Assembly: GCA_900539525.1 (NCBI GenBank)
Contig: UQCM01000015.1
Coordinates: 1 to 51,189 of the forward strand
Length of the DNA: 51,189 nt
From: an uncultured Blautia sp.
GTDB taxonomy: Bacteria > Bacillota > Clostridia > Lachnospirales > Lachnospiraceae
Direction: 5' to 3'
Both the position numbers and the translations under genes were made by a program. Positions 8,480 to 17,384 of the stretch are shown one piece after another. The first letter of the stretch is position 1. Every line of letters begins with the position of its first letter. The notes beneath the pieces are model-generated. The model had not been told where the DNA came from and did not search any database. It saw only the letters and a program-made list of their open reading frames with translations.

Positions 8480-9022
8480 ATGGATCTGATTATGACAAAA
8501 TGGGCCGGCATGGAGGCTGCGGCGATATTGGCATGTGACAGGCGGGAGGAGCTTCTTGGGCGCTTTCCGGAGGCGCTGGTGCGCTCTGCGGCAGAACTGG
8601 GGAAGGAGAACGCTATTACAGAGGCGGTGCGGGCGGTTAAGCACTTCGGACCGTGTTTTCTGCGTCCGCTGGGTGAGGGTGGGATCTTTACTGCTCTCTG
8701 GATGCTGGCGGAGGAAGCGAAAGCGGGACTGGAAGTGGATCTGAGGAAGATACCTGTGAAACAGGAGGCGATCGAGATCTGTGAATATTTTGACATCAAT
8801 CCTTACAATGCGTGCTCGGGAGGATGCCTGCTGGTGGCTGTGCAGGAAGGAAGTGTGCTGGCTGAGAGGCTTACCAGAGACGGGATTCCTGCGGCAGTGA
8901 TCGGAAGACTGACAGACGGGAATGACCGCATCATCTGGAATGACGGGAACAAGCGGTTTCTGGACAGGCCACAGAGGGAGGAACTGTACAAAATCTATGA
9001 AACTATTCCGGAACATAGATGA
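8480..9022 (+). CDS. AIR-synthase C-terminal domain protein, N-terminal domain absent
   Basis: 180-residue protein matching the C-terminal (AIRS_C) half of AIR synthase/HypE-like proteins. It opens MDLIMTKWAGMEAAAILA, which in full-length relatives follows an N-terminal ATP-binding domain of about 150 residues. The glycine-rich motif (LGEGGIFTALWML) and the NPYNACSGGCLL segment are present. It has its own ribosome binding site, GGTGGAG 7 nt before ATG 8480, so it is likely translated as it stands; GTG 8468 is an alternative start. Relatives act in hydrogenase maturation or purine synthesis by handling phosphorylated intermediates, but without the N-terminal domain catalysis is doubtful. It lies 113 nt before the Lrp-type gene and may share its transcript. 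Confidence 0.7.
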   Translation: MDLIMTKWAGMEAAAILACDRREELLGRFPEALVRSAAELGKENAITEAVRAVKHFGPCFLRPLGEGGIFTALWMLAEEAKAGLEVDLRKIPVKQEAIEICEYFDINPYNACSGGCLLVAVQEGSVLAERLTRDGIPAAVIGRLTDGNDRIIWNDGNKRFLDRPQREELYKIYETIPEHR

Positions 9023-9097
9023 GAAAACAGCGAGGCGGATTCAGAGGATCCGTTTTACAGGAAAGCAATGAAACAGATCAGCAGACCATATTACAAT

Positions 9098-9118
9098 CCG
9101 GGGCATGAGATACCCCGG
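9098..9118 (+). other. Short GC-rich hairpin before the Lrp-type gene
   Basis: CCGGGG (9098-9103) pairs with CCCCGG (9113-9118) around a 9-nt loop, ending 6 nt before the ribosome binding site AGGAGGG of the Lrp-type gene. No T-run follows, so it is not a standard terminator. It could tune translation or mRNA stability. Confidence 0.35.
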
Positions 9119-9135
9119 CATTACAGGAGGGAACT

Positions 9136-9618
9136 ATGAGAGATCAGATATTAACATTTATTGAAAGAAACAGCCGGGTGAACCTGCAGGAGCTGGCAGT
9201 GATCCTGGGTTCGGATGAAGTGACTGTGGCAAATGAGATCAGTAAGATGGAGCAGGAGCAGATCATCTGTGGTTATCATACGATGATCGACTGGGACAAG
9301 ACGGGGACAGAAAAGGTGACAGCCCTGATCGAGGTTCGTGTGACACCTCAGAGAGGACAGGGTTTTGATTCGATTGCGGAGCGTATCTACAATTATCCGG
9401 AAGTGAAGTCGGTTTATCTGATTTCCGGTGCTTATGACCTGATGGTTATTCTGGAGGGAAAGACGCTGCGGGAGGTATCCGGGTTTGTGTCGGATAAGCT
9501 GTCAACGCTGGATTCCGTGCTGAGTACGGCTACTCATTTTATATTGAAGAAGTACAAAGACCACGGAACGATTTTTGCAAGAAAAAATAAAGATGAAAGG
9601 ATGCCGGTTACCCCATGA
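9136..9618 (+). CDS. Lrp/AsnC-family transcriptional regulator
   Basis: 160-residue regulator with an N-terminal winged helix (residues 1-55; NLQELAVILGSDEVTVANEI as the HTH) and a C-terminal RAM/AsnC ligand-binding domain (about 65-140, VTALIEVRVTP to SGAYDLMVILEG). The family binds DNA as octamers and senses amino acids. Its stop overlaps the start of the aminotransferase gene by 4 nt (ATGA), so the two are translationally coupled. The regulator plausibly controls that aminotransferase and its own operon. The start is supported by AGGAGGG 6 nt upstream. Function is inferred from family and context. Confidence 0.88.
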   Translation: MRDQILTFIERNSRVNLQELAVILGSDEVTVANEISKMEQEQIICGYHTMIDWDKTGTEKVTALIEVRVTPQRGQGFDSIAERIYNYPEVKSVYLISGAYDLMVILEGKTLREVSGFVSDKLSTLDSVLSTATHFILKKYKDHGTIFARKNKDERMPVTP

Positions 9619-10787
9619 GAAATCCAATTGCCGATAAAGTAATGAATATACAGCCCTCCGGAATCCGTAAATTTTTTGATATTGTCAGCGAGATGGACGA
9701 TGTCGTTTCCCTTGGAGTGGGCGAGCCGGACTTCGATACTCCGTGGCATATCCGCGACGAGGGCATTTACAGTCTGGAAAAAGGGCGCACCTTCTATACC
9801 TCCAATTCGGGACTGAAGGAGCTGCGCATAGAGATTTGTAACTATCTGAAGAGACGCTGTCATGTGGAATATGACCCGGAAAAGGAGACCCTGGTCACGG
9901 TAGGCGGCAGTGAGGCCATCGACCTGGCCATGCGTGTGATGATCAATCCCGGTGATGAGGTGCTGATCCCTCAGCCGTCCTTTGTCTCCTACCTGCCCTG
10001 TGCGGTGCTGGCGGACGGTGTGCCGAAGATTATTGAGTTAAAAGAAGAAAATGAATTCCGCCTGACCACAGAGGAGCTTTTAGAAGCCATCACGGATAAG
10101 ACGAAGCTTCTGGTCCTGCCGTTTCCAAACAACCCCACGGGAGCAGTCATGCGCCGGGAGGACCTGGAGGCCATTGCGGAGGTCATTATTGAAAAAGATA
10201 TCTATGTGCTGTCCGATGAGATTTATTCGGAGTTGACATACGATGTGGAGCATGTGTCCATTGCCAGCCTGCCGGGGATGAGGGAGCGGACGATTACCAT
10301 GAACGGATTTTCCAAGGCGTATGCCATGACGGGATGGCGCCTGGGCTATGCCTGCGGACCTGAGGAGATCATTCATGAGATGACGAAGGTGCATCAGTTT
10401 GCAATCATGTGCGCTCCCACCAACAGCCAGTATGCGGCGGTGGAGGCTCTGCGAAACGGAGATGAGGATGTGCTGGAAATGCGCACAGCCTACAATGGAC
10501 GCAGGCGTTTTCTGATGCACGCCTTTAAAGAGATGGGCCTTCCCTGCTTTGAGCCCTTTGGCGCTTTCTATGTATTTCCTTGTATCAAAGAATTTGGTAT
10601 GAGCTCGGAGGAGTTTGCTGAGAGGCTTTTAAAAGAGGAAAAGGTGGCGGTGGTGCCGGGAAGTGCATTTGGTGCCTGCGGTGAAGGGTACTTAAGGATT
10701 TCCTATGCCTATTCGCTGGAGGATCTGAAGGTCGCTCTCGGAAGACTGGGAAGCTTCGTGGAAAGACTGAAGAAAGGAAAGGCGTAA
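9615..10787 (+). CDS. Class I/II PLP-dependent aminotransferase
   Basis: 390-residue fold-type I aminotransferase. The PLP-binding lysine is K234 in NGFSKAYAMTGWRLGY. Other landmarks are LGVGEPDFDTP near the N-terminus, NNPTGA in the middle and the Arg in GYLRISYA near the C-terminus that binds the substrate carboxylate. It resembles aspartate/aromatic/alanine aminotransferases of the PatA/AraT group, so it moves an amino group between an amino acid and 2-oxoglutarate in the cytoplasm. Exact substrate cannot be read from the sequence. Pairing with an Lrp-type regulator by a 4-nt overlap is a known arrangement in Clostridia. The trmL gene starts 9 nt after its stop. Confidence 0.9.
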   Translation: MRNPIADKVMNIQPSGIRKFFDIVSEMDDVVSLGVGEPDFDTPWHIRDEGIYSLEKGRTFYTSNSGLKELRIEICNYLKRRCHVEYDPEKETLVTVGGSEAIDLAMRVMINPGDEVLIPQPSFVSYLPCAVLADGVPKIIELKEENEFRLTTEELLEAITDKTKLLVLPFPNNPTGAVMRREDLEAIAEVIIEKDIYVLSDEIYSELTYDVEHVSIASLPGMRERTITMNGFSKAYAMTGWRLGYACGPEEIIHEMTKVHQFAIMCAPTNSQYAAVEALRNGDEDVLEMRTAYNGRRRFLMHAFKEMGLPCFEPFGAFYVFPCIKEFGMSSEEFAERLLKEEKVAVVPGSAFGACGEGYLRISYAYSLEDLKVALGRLGSFVERLKKGKA

Positions 10788-10795
10788 CGGAAGTT

Positions 10796-11293
10796 ATGGC
10801 ACTGAATATTGTACTTTTTGAGCCGGAGATCCCGGCAAATACAGGAAATATCGGGCGGACCTGTGTGGCTACGGACACCAGGCTCCACCTGATCGAGCCT
10901 CTGGGCTTCCGCCTGAATGAAAAGGCCATCAAACGGGCGGGCATGGATTACTGGCAGGACCTGGACGTGACCACCTATATCAACTATGAGGATTTTCAGG
11001 AGAAGAATCCGGGTGCGAAGATTTATATGGCGACCACCAAGGGTCCGCAGCTCTATACCGATGTACATTATGAGCCGGACTGCTATATCATGTTTGGCAA
11101 GGAGAGCGCAGGCATTCCCGAGGAGATCCTGCTTCAGAATCAGGAAACGGCAGTCCGGATCCCGATGATCGGCGATATCCGTTCCCTGAACCTGTCGAAC
11201 TCTGTGGCTATCGTGCTGTATGAGGCCCTGCGGCAGAATCATTTTGCACATATGAGGCTGGAAGGTCATCTGACGAAATACGAGTGGAAATGA
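10796..11293 (+). CDS. trmL: tRNA (cytidine(34)-2'-O)-methyltransferase
   Basis: 165-residue SPOUT-family methyltransferase of typical TrmL length. Conserved blocks are the N-terminal PEIPANTGNIGRTC, FGKESAGIPEE in the middle, and IPMIGDIRSLNLSNSVAIVLYEALRQ forming the C-terminal trefoil knot that binds S-adenosylmethionine. TrmL adds a 2'-O-methyl group to the wobble base of tRNA-Leu species. The gene is spaced 9 nt from the aminotransferase, so probably on the same transcript, although the functions are not linked. The ribosome binding site is weak (GGAAG). The next gene is convergent, 34 nt away, with no clear terminator between them. Confidence 0.92.
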   Translation: MALNIVLFEPEIPANTGNIGRTCVATDTRLHLIEPLGFRLNEKAIKRAGMDYWQDLDVTTYINYEDFQEKNPGAKIYMATTKGPQLYTDVHYEPDCYIMFGKESAGIPEEILLQNQETAVRIPMIGDIRSLNLSNSVAIVLYEALRQNHFAHMRLEGHLTKYEWK

Positions 11294-11327
11294 ATCTTTC
11301 CGGGGAATGCCTGTTTTATGCTGTGAC

Positions 11328-12761
11328 TTACTGCTGAGTCTTCTTCTTTTTTTTCGCCATTGTGAGTGAAAAGGTAAACTCAGAACCGACTCCTTCGGTA
11401 CTGACCACATTAATGTTTTCGTTGTGTGCCTGGATGATCTCTTTTGTGATCGCAAGACCAAGTCCGGTACCCTTCTTGTCTTTCCCGCGGGAGGGGTCTG
11501 TCTTATAGAAACGTTCCCAGATCTTTTTGATGCTTTCTTTGGGAATCCCTTCACCGGTATCCTTTACGGAGACAAACACTTTTTCATGCACCTCGGTCGT
11601 TTCGATATATATGGCAGAGTCCGGATGACTGAATTTGATGGCATTGTCGATCAGGTTGTACAGTACCTGCTGGATCTTGCCCATATCCGCACGGACCATC
11701 AGCTCCTGTGCATCAAAGATCAGTTCAAAATGAATCTGCTTCTGCTGGCAGATGCCCTCAAAAGTGGCAGCTGTATTCCGGATGACAGAGTTGATATCAA
11801 AATCTGTGATCTCCAGGTACGTCTTCTTGTCATCGTAATTGTTCAGGGTGAGAAGACCGCGGGTCAGCTTGTTGAGCCGTTCCGTTTCGGAGAGCACGAT
11901 ATTCAGGTAGCGCTCCTGCATTTCCACCGGTATGGTTCCGTCCAGGATCGCCTCCACATATCCTTTGATAGAGGTCAGGGGCGAACGAAAGTCGTGGGAG
12001 ATGTTGGAGATGAATTTTCTCTGGAACTCTCCGGATTTGTTGATCTCTCCTGCCATGTAATTCATGGATGCAGCCAGATACCCCATCTCATCGACCGTCT
12101 CCACGGGTACTTTGTAATTCAGGTTTCCTGCGGCGTACTCGTTTGCACCGGTAATGATCTTCTGTAAAGGAAAATATACGATGAAGGTAAAAACAAGCAG
12201 GATGATCAGAGACAGAATAAACAGGATTATCAGCGTGATATAGTTAATATTCAGAAAAGAATCCGTCTCATCTGCAAGCAGAGACATGCTGCAATGGATC
12301 ACAATATATCCCTTTGCGCGATAATTGGAGATAATCGGTGATACTACACTCAGGTAGTCGGAGTCAAAGTATCCGAAAAAATCTCCTCTCTGGTAATAGT
12401 TGCCTGCCAGCCGGGTGGTATCAAAGTCTTTGACCACATCCGTATTTTCCGGGTTATATTCCTTTGTGGTATTGATCAGAATCCTCCCGTGTGTATCCAT
12501 CAGCCAGATTTCAACCTCGTTACATGCGGCCAGTGCCTGCATATTGTCGTAAAAATTCCGCAGGGAGAAGGAATCCTCCTGATAGGACTGTGCCAGCCTT
12601 CCGGAGGCGATGGTATTCGCCTCCCGGTACATATCCTCTGTCCTGGTCTTCAGCAAGTGATTCTGTGTCAGAGAGGATATCAGTGTTGATACTGTGAGAA
12701 AGCCAAGAATACCAAAGCACAGATAGGCAAGGATAAACTTAAAATAAAGCTTCTTTTTCAT
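11328..12761 (-). CDS. Membrane sensor histidine kinase
   Basis: 477-residue kinase. A first membrane span at about 8-32, an extracytoplasmic sensor domain (33-172), a second span at about 174-198, a HAMP linker (199-245), HisKA with the phosphorylated His256 in NISHDFRSPLTS, and an HATPase domain with N-box NLIDNAIKFS and G-boxes DTGEGIP and GTGLGLAI. The C-terminus is Lys-rich. The family autophosphorylates on His and passes the phosphate to its response regulator, here encoded immediately upstream with a 4-nt overlap. The sensor domain resembles PAS/Cache-like folds; the ligand is unknown. The gene is the last of a minus-strand operon with mutS2 and the regulator. Confidence 0.92.
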   Translation of the reverse strand: MKKKLYFKFILAYLCFGILGFLTVSTLISSLTQNHLLKTRTEDMYREANTIASGRLAQSYQEDSFSLRNFYDNMQALAACNEVEIWLMDTHGRILINTTKEYNPENTDVVKDFDTTRLAGNYYQRGDFFGYFDSDYLSVVSPIISNYRAKGYIVIHCSMSLLADETDSFLNINYITLIILFILSLIILLVFTFIVYFPLQKIITGANEYAAGNLNYKVPVETVDEMGYLAASMNYMAGEINKSGEFQRKFISNISHDFRSPLTSIKGYVEAILDGTIPVEMQERYLNIVLSETERLNKLTRGLLTLNNYDDKKTYLEITDFDINSVIRNTAATFEGICQQKQIHFELIFDAQELMVRADMGKIQQVLYNLIDNAIKFSHPDSAIYIETTEVHEKVFVSVKDTGEGIPKESIKKIWERFYKTDPSRGKDKKGTGLGLAITKEIIQAHNENINVVSTEGVGSEFTFSLTMAKKKKKTQQ

Positions 12762-13462
12762 CGGTTTTTCACCTCAAATTTATAGCCGATGCCCCAGACG
12801 GTGGAGAGTGACCAGTAATCATTGTCCTTGATCTTTTCCCGAAGGCGCTTGATATGTACATCGACGGTCCGGGTATCACCGATGTATTCATAGCCCCAGA
12901 TGTGATCGAGAAGCTGTTCCCTGGTAAAGACCTGGTTCGGAGAGGAAGCCAGGAAATACAGAAGCTCCAGCTCTTTTGGCGGCATATCGATCGTATGTCC
13001 TTTGTAGACAACAGAATAATTGGTCTGGTTTACGGTCAGATCCGGATATTCCACGATCTTGCCGGACGATTTTCCGGAAGAGGATTTGTCCGGCTGGAAG
13101 CGGCGGAGCACGGCTTTGACCCGGGCTACCAGTTCTTTGGAATCGAAGGGTTTGATCATATAGTCATCAGCCCCCAGCTCCAGCCCCAGTACCTTGTCAA
13201 AAATCTCTCCTTTTGCGGAAAGCATAATGATGGGAACAGAGGAACGCTGGCGGATCTCGCGGCATACCTGATAGCCATCAATTCCCGGAAGCATCAGATC
13301 CAGAAGGATCAGATTCGGAGCAAAGGTATCGAATAACCGAAGCGCTTCCTCACCGTCATTAACAATACGGGTGTCAAAGCATTCTTTTGTCAGATAGAGA
13401 GAAATCAGCTCTGCGATATTGTTGTCGTCATCTACGATCATTATTTTTTGTCTTGCAACCAT
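12758..13462 (-). CDS. OmpR-family response regulator
   Basis: 234-residue regulator with an N-terminal receiver domain (phospho-acceptor Asp55 in LILLDLMLPG; acidic pocket DDD at 11-13; Lys in YMIKPF) and a C-terminal winged-helix DNA-binding domain (about 135-230, with FTREQLLDHIWG and TVDVHIKRLREKI). It is the partner of the histidine kinase that overlaps it by 4 nt. The start has a strong AGGAGG site. It begins only 10 nt after the mutS2 stop, so all three genes probably share the mutS2 promoter. A short Ser/Lys/Gly-rich linker joins the domains. Target genes are unknown. Confidence 0.93.
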   Translation of the reverse strand: MVARQKIMIVDDDNNIAELISLYLTKECFDTRIVNDGEEALRLFDTFAPNLILLDLMLPGIDGYQVCREIRQRSSVPIIMLSAKGEIFDKVLGLELGADDYMIKPFDSKELVARVKAVLRRFQPDKSSSGKSSGKIVEYPDLTVNQTNYSVVYKGHTIDMPPKELELLYFLASSPNQVFTREQLLDHIWGYEYIGDTRTVDVHIKRLREKIKDNDYWSLSTVWGIGYKFEVKNR

Positions 13463-13472
13463 TTCTTACCTC

Positions 13473-15857
13473 CTATTTTTTCAGCTCCACGATCGTCACA
13501 CCGGCATCTCCTTCGCCGAATTCGCCCAGACGGAAGCTTTTTACATGCTTATTTCGCCTTAAATAGGTATGGACACCTTTCCGGAGCGCGCCGGTACCTT
13601 TTCCGTGAACGATCCTTACACTTGGCATATGTGCCAGGTATGCATCATCAAGATACTTGTCCAGTTCCGCAGTCGCCTCATCCACAGTCTTGCCCAGGAG
13701 ATTGAGCTCCATGCTCACAGAGGCAGACTTCGCCATCTTGATCTTACCGCTGCCACCGGCACCGCGGCTCACACCGGGGCCGGTGATATCCGGCTCATGG
13801 ATCAGCTCCAGGTCTTTGATGTTTACCTGAGAGCGCAGGATACCCATCTGTACGAACAGATTTCCTTTGTCGTTGGGAAGGCTGCTGACGGTACCCTTCA
13901 GATTCAGACTTAAAACTTTTACTGCATCACCGATCTTTAAATCTTTTGCCTTCAATTCTTTTGCCGGCTTTTTCTCCGGTTTCAGAACCAGATTCTTCTC
14001 CACGCCGGAAAGCTTTTTGCGCAGACGGTCACGCTCCTGCTCCATCTCACGGGCAGAGATATTTTCCTTCCCGAACTTGTTGAAGTTTCTCATCGTGGTA
14101 TCTGCGTAGTCTTTAGCTTCCTGAAGGATGGCACGGGCCTCCTCATTGGCCTTCCGGAGGATCGCATCCCGGCTGTTATCCAGCTTGTCCTGTTTCTTCT
14201 CCAGGCGTTCCTTTAAGGAGCGGATCTCCTCCTTGTAGCGGTTGATTTCCTCGCGTTCTTTTTCGATGGTCACACGGCTGTTTTCCAGATCCGTGATCAG
14301 ATCCTCAAAGCTTTCATCCTGTTCGGTCAGATGTGTCCTGGCCTCTTCGATGATCTCGGGGGGAAGTCCCAGCTTTCCGGAGATCGCAAAGGCATTGCTC
14401 TTTCCGGGAACACCGATCAGAAGGCGGTAGGTGGGGCGTAAGGTTTCCACACTGAATTCACAGCAGCCGTTTTCCACACCGGGGGTGGAGAGAGCAAATA
14501 CCTTTAACTCACTGTAATGGGTGGTAGCCATGGTACGTGTGCCCCGGCGGTGCAGGTTTGAGAGGATGGCGATCGCCAGTGCGGCTCCTTCCGTGGGATC
14601 CGTTCCGGCACCCAGCTCGTCAAAGAGCACCAGAGATTTCTCATCTGCCTTTTCCAGAATAGATACGATATTTGTCATATGAGAGGAGAAGGTACTGAGG
14701 GACTGCTCAATACTCTGCTCGTCACCGATATCTGCAAATACTTCCTCAAATACAGAGAGCTCAGAACCGGGGGAAGCAGGAATATGCAGTCCTGCCTGTC
14801 CCATGAGGGTAAAGAGTCCCACCGTTTTCAGGGAAACCGTCTTGCCTCCGGTGTTCGGTCCTGTAATAATCAGAAGCTGAAAATCCTTTCCCAGATGAAT
14901 GTTGATAGGAACGACCTTCTTTTTGTCCAGAAGCGGATGGCGGCCTTTCTTGATATGGATCCAGCCGTCTTCGTTGAAGACAGGTTCATTTCCATTATAG
15001 GAGAGGGACAGCTGTGCCTTTGCAAAAATTACGTCGAGTCTTGTGAGAAGCGTCAGGTCATCGGAAATGGTTTCCGTTTCTACTGCTATGAGACTGCTGA
15101 GGGTGGAAAGGATCACTTCGATTTCTTTCTCCTCCTTCAGCTCCAGCTCACGCAGTTCGTTGTTCAGCTTCACCACGGCCATGGGCTCTACAAAGAGGGT
15201 GGAACCGGTGGAGGACTGGTCATGGATCATCCCCGGGACCTGACTGCGGTATTCTGCTTTCACCGGAATACAGTAGCGGCCGTTACGCATGGTAATCACG
15301 GCATCCTGCAGATAGGTGCGGACAGAACCGTTTACCATGGAGGTGAGCTGGGCATGTACCCTGTCATTTGTCTGGCGCATGGCACGGCGGATCTTAAAAA
15401 GGGCGCTGCTGGCATCATCACTGATCTCGTCTTCTGAAAGAATACATCTCCTGATTTCAGAGGAGACCGGAGTCAGGGGTCTAAGCTCCCCGAACATGTC
15501 ATCCAGGGAATCCCTGCTGTCATCACCCGGATCCCGGCGTGACCAGGATTTGACACGGGCACAGACTTCCAGAAGCTTGCAGACACGGAGCAGCTCATCA
15601 ATACCGAGGATGCTTCCAATCTCCAGACGCTTTAAAATCCCCCGCACATCGGATACACCGGAGAAAGAAATATTTCCCTTGCGAAGCAGTCGGGAAAGGG
15701 CATCGCTGGTCTCACACTGCGCGGCACGGATTTCATAAAGATCGGAAGAGGGCTTAAGCTCACGGCAGATTTCCTTTGCCAGCGGGGAGCCTGCATATGC
15801 TGCCAGCTGGTCGATTATTTTATCATATTCTAAAGTTTTTAAAGCTTTTTCATTCAT
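13473..15857 (-). CDS. mutS2: Endonuclease MutS2
   Basis: 794-residue protein of normal MutS2 length. It has the MutS core and clamp region, the ATPase domain with Walker A GPNTGGKT and Walker B LVLFDELGAGTDP, a long coiled coil (about 515-620, rich in Glu/Lys/Arg) and a C-terminal Smr nuclease domain with VRIVHGKGTGALR. MutS2 suppresses homologous recombination and, in Bacillus, also splits collided ribosomes. It lacks the mismatch-recognition domain of MutS. The start at 15857 has AAGGTGAT upstream and a promoter at 15906-15933. It leads the minus-strand operon with a two-component system, an unusual but plausible read-through arrangement. Confidence 0.95.
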   Translation of the reverse strand: MNEKALKTLEYDKIIDQLAAYAGSPLAKEICRELKPSSDLYEIRAAQCETSDALSRLLRKGNISFSGVSDVRGILKRLEIGSILGIDELLRVCKLLEVCARVKSWSRRDPGDDSRDSLDDMFGELRPLTPVSSEIRRCILSEDEISDDASSALFKIRRAMRQTNDRVHAQLTSMVNGSVRTYLQDAVITMRNGRYCIPVKAEYRSQVPGMIHDQSSTGSTLFVEPMAVVKLNNELRELELKEEKEIEVILSTLSSLIAVETETISDDLTLLTRLDVIFAKAQLSLSYNGNEPVFNEDGWIHIKKGRHPLLDKKKVVPINIHLGKDFQLLIITGPNTGGKTVSLKTVGLFTLMGQAGLHIPASPGSELSVFEEVFADIGDEQSIEQSLSTFSSHMTNIVSILEKADEKSLVLFDELGAGTDPTEGAALAIAILSNLHRRGTRTMATTHYSELKVFALSTPGVENGCCEFSVETLRPTYRLLIGVPGKSNAFAISGKLGLPPEIIEEARTHLTEQDESFEDLITDLENSRVTIEKEREEINRYKEEIRSLKERLEKKQDKLDNSRDAILRKANEEARAILQEAKDYADTTMRNFNKFGKENISAREMEQERDRLRKKLSGVEKNLVLKPEKKPAKELKAKDLKIGDAVKVLSLNLKGTVSSLPNDKGNLFVQMGILRSQVNIKDLELIHEPDITGPGVSRGAGGSGKIKMAKSASVSMELNLLGKTVDEATAELDKYLDDAYLAHMPSVRIVHGKGTGALRKGVHTYLRRNKHVKSFRLGEFGEGDAGVTIVELKK

Positions 15858-15905
15858 AGTATCACCTTAATTGTTGAAATTGGGATAGTTACCTTATTTT
15901 AATCT

Positions 15906-15933
15906 ATTATATACAAAATGAAAACCTTCGCAA
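15906..15933 (-). promoter_or_regulatory. Promoter of the mutS2 operon
   Basis: Reading the minus strand, TTGCGA (15933-15928) is followed after 16 bp by a perfect TATAAT (15911-15906), within the stretch GTATATAATAG. It lies about 50 bp before the mutS2 start. This fits a sigma-A promoter with a slightly short spacer. Confidence 0.65.
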
Positions 15934-16116
15934 TGGATTTTCTCGCAAAACTTCATGATTTGTTCATAAGTTTTTGATAAACTGATTAAAAGTATGATGT
16001 CAGAAGCCGAAGGTCACCGGCGGATTGCAGAGGTGTCTGTAAAGAAGTATGTTATGCAAAGCATAACATGTACCTGGCATCAAAAGGTACGGGGAGGGTA
16101 AAAGGAGATTGTTTTT
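15934..16116 (+). other. Leader of the HtrA-like gene with a small hairpin
   Basis: Divergent intergenic region. TGTTATGC (16050-16057) pairs with GCATAACA (16061-16068) around AAA, followed closely by GTACC/GGTAC arms (16069-16089). No T-run follows. TTGATA and TATGAT boxes near 15974 and 15993 are only 13 bp apart, so no good promoter can be named. The ribosome binding site of the next gene is AAAGGAG at about 16101-16107. Confidence 0.35.
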
Positions 16117-17382
16117 ATGCCGGAGAAGGATCAAAAAGAATTTACTTTTATGAATGAACAATTGAAGAAGAAGCCGTTTTACAGGAAGAGATGGTTTCAG
16201 AAAGGCTTGAGTGCAGGTGCTCTTGCTCTTATATTTGGCACGACAGCGGGATTTACATTTTCTGTGGTTCAGCCCTGGGCAGAGAAACAGTTTGGAAGGC
16301 CGGATGAGCCCTCACAGATCATTGTCGTCCGGGATGATACAGAAACAGAACTGATGACAGAGGGGGAACAGCAGGAAAAGCAGGGGTCTTCCACTCGGAC
16401 GGTGGTACAGAAGAAGGAACTGGATATTCCCGACTACAAGATGTTGTATGAGAAAATGTCCGAAGTGGCAAAGAGCGTCCTGCCTGCCATGGTCACGGTA
16501 ACCGGAGAGACCAGTAATCTGGACTGGTTTGATGAAGTGATAGAAAATCATGTACAGGCTTCAGGGCTTGTCATCGCCAAAAGTGAGCAGGAGTATTTTA
16601 TTCTCACGGGCAGCCATGCAGTTGAAAGTGCGGAACGCATCGTTGTGACCTTTTCAGATGGAAGCGTAGCGGATGCTTCTTTGCAGAAGCGGGACAGAGT
16701 GACAGGTCTGGCTGTGGTGAAGGTAGCTAAAGAAGGACTTGGCAATATGCCGGAGATCGTTCCGGCAGAGCTGTACACATCAAAGACAGCGGACAGAGGG
16801 GAACCGGTGATCTCACTTGGCACACCGGTGGCAAATAACAGTTCCATGTCCTTCGGGATGATCACCTCTGTGGTAGATACCCCGGTGGTAGATGCCCAGT
16901 ACCGGATACTGCATACAGATATTCTGGGAATAGAACAGGCCAGCGGTGTACTGATCGATCTGGATGGAAGGGTCGTGGGGATCATTGCACAGAATTTTCA
17001 GGCAGACATCGGGCAGATCACAATGTCGGCCCTGGCGCCCGCTGATATTCAGATACTGGTAGGAAATCTTGCGAATAACCGGGAATGGTCGTATCTTGGA
17101 ATTACAGGAAAAGATATTGATGGCACGAGCTCACAGGAATATGACATGCCCAGGGGGATTTATGTGCGCAGTGTGGCATCAGAATCCCCCGCCATGTATG
17201 CGGGAATTTACGAGACTGATATCATCACGAGGATCAATGGCGAGGAGATCCGGAACATAGAGGATTATGAGAAGGAGATCCGGGGCCACAGTCCGGATGA
17301 GGTGATCCGGGTAGGAATCAAACGGGCAACCATGGAGGGATATGTAGATATGGAGCTCTCCGTACAGCTTGGACACGGCTAG
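16117..17382 (+). CDS. HtrA-like trypsin/PDZ membrane protein, catalytic site divergent
   Basis: 421 residues: basic cytoplasmic N-terminus, one membrane span at about 30-52, an acidic linker, a trypsin-like domain (110-315) and one PDZ domain (325-415). In HtrA/DegP proteases the triad is His, Asp and Ser (GNSGG). Here His167 is kept (GSHAVESA), but the Asp position reads TGLAVVKV with Gly197 instead of Asp, and the serine loop reads EQASGVLI (273-280), one residue shorter than GNSGGxLI. Ser276 could still align with the nucleophile or be shifted by one. The protein is therefore either inactive or has an altered site. Orthologues of this form may chaperone or tether rather than cut. It is followed by a structured intergenic region and yhaM. 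Confidence 0.8.
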   Translation: MPEKDQKEFTFMNEQLKKKPFYRKRWFQKGLSAGALALIFGTTAGFTFSVVQPWAEKQFGRPDEPSQIIVVRDDTETELMTEGEQQEKQGSSTRTVVQKKELDIPDYKMLYEKMSEVAKSVLPAMVTVTGETSNLDWFDEVIENHVQASGLVIAKSEQEYFILTGSHAVESAERIVVTFSDGSVADASLQKRDRVTGLAVVKVAKEGLGNMPEIVPAELYTSKTADRGEPVISLGTPVANNSSMSFGMITSVVDTPVVDAQYRILHTDILGIEQASGVLIDLDGRVVGIIAQNFQADIGQITMSALAPADIQILVGNLANNREWSYLGITGKDIDGTSSQEYDMPRGIYVRSVASESPAMYAGIYETDIITRINGEEIRNIEDYEKEIRGHSPDEVIRVGIKRATMEGYVDMELSVQLGHG

Positions 17383-17384
17383 CA

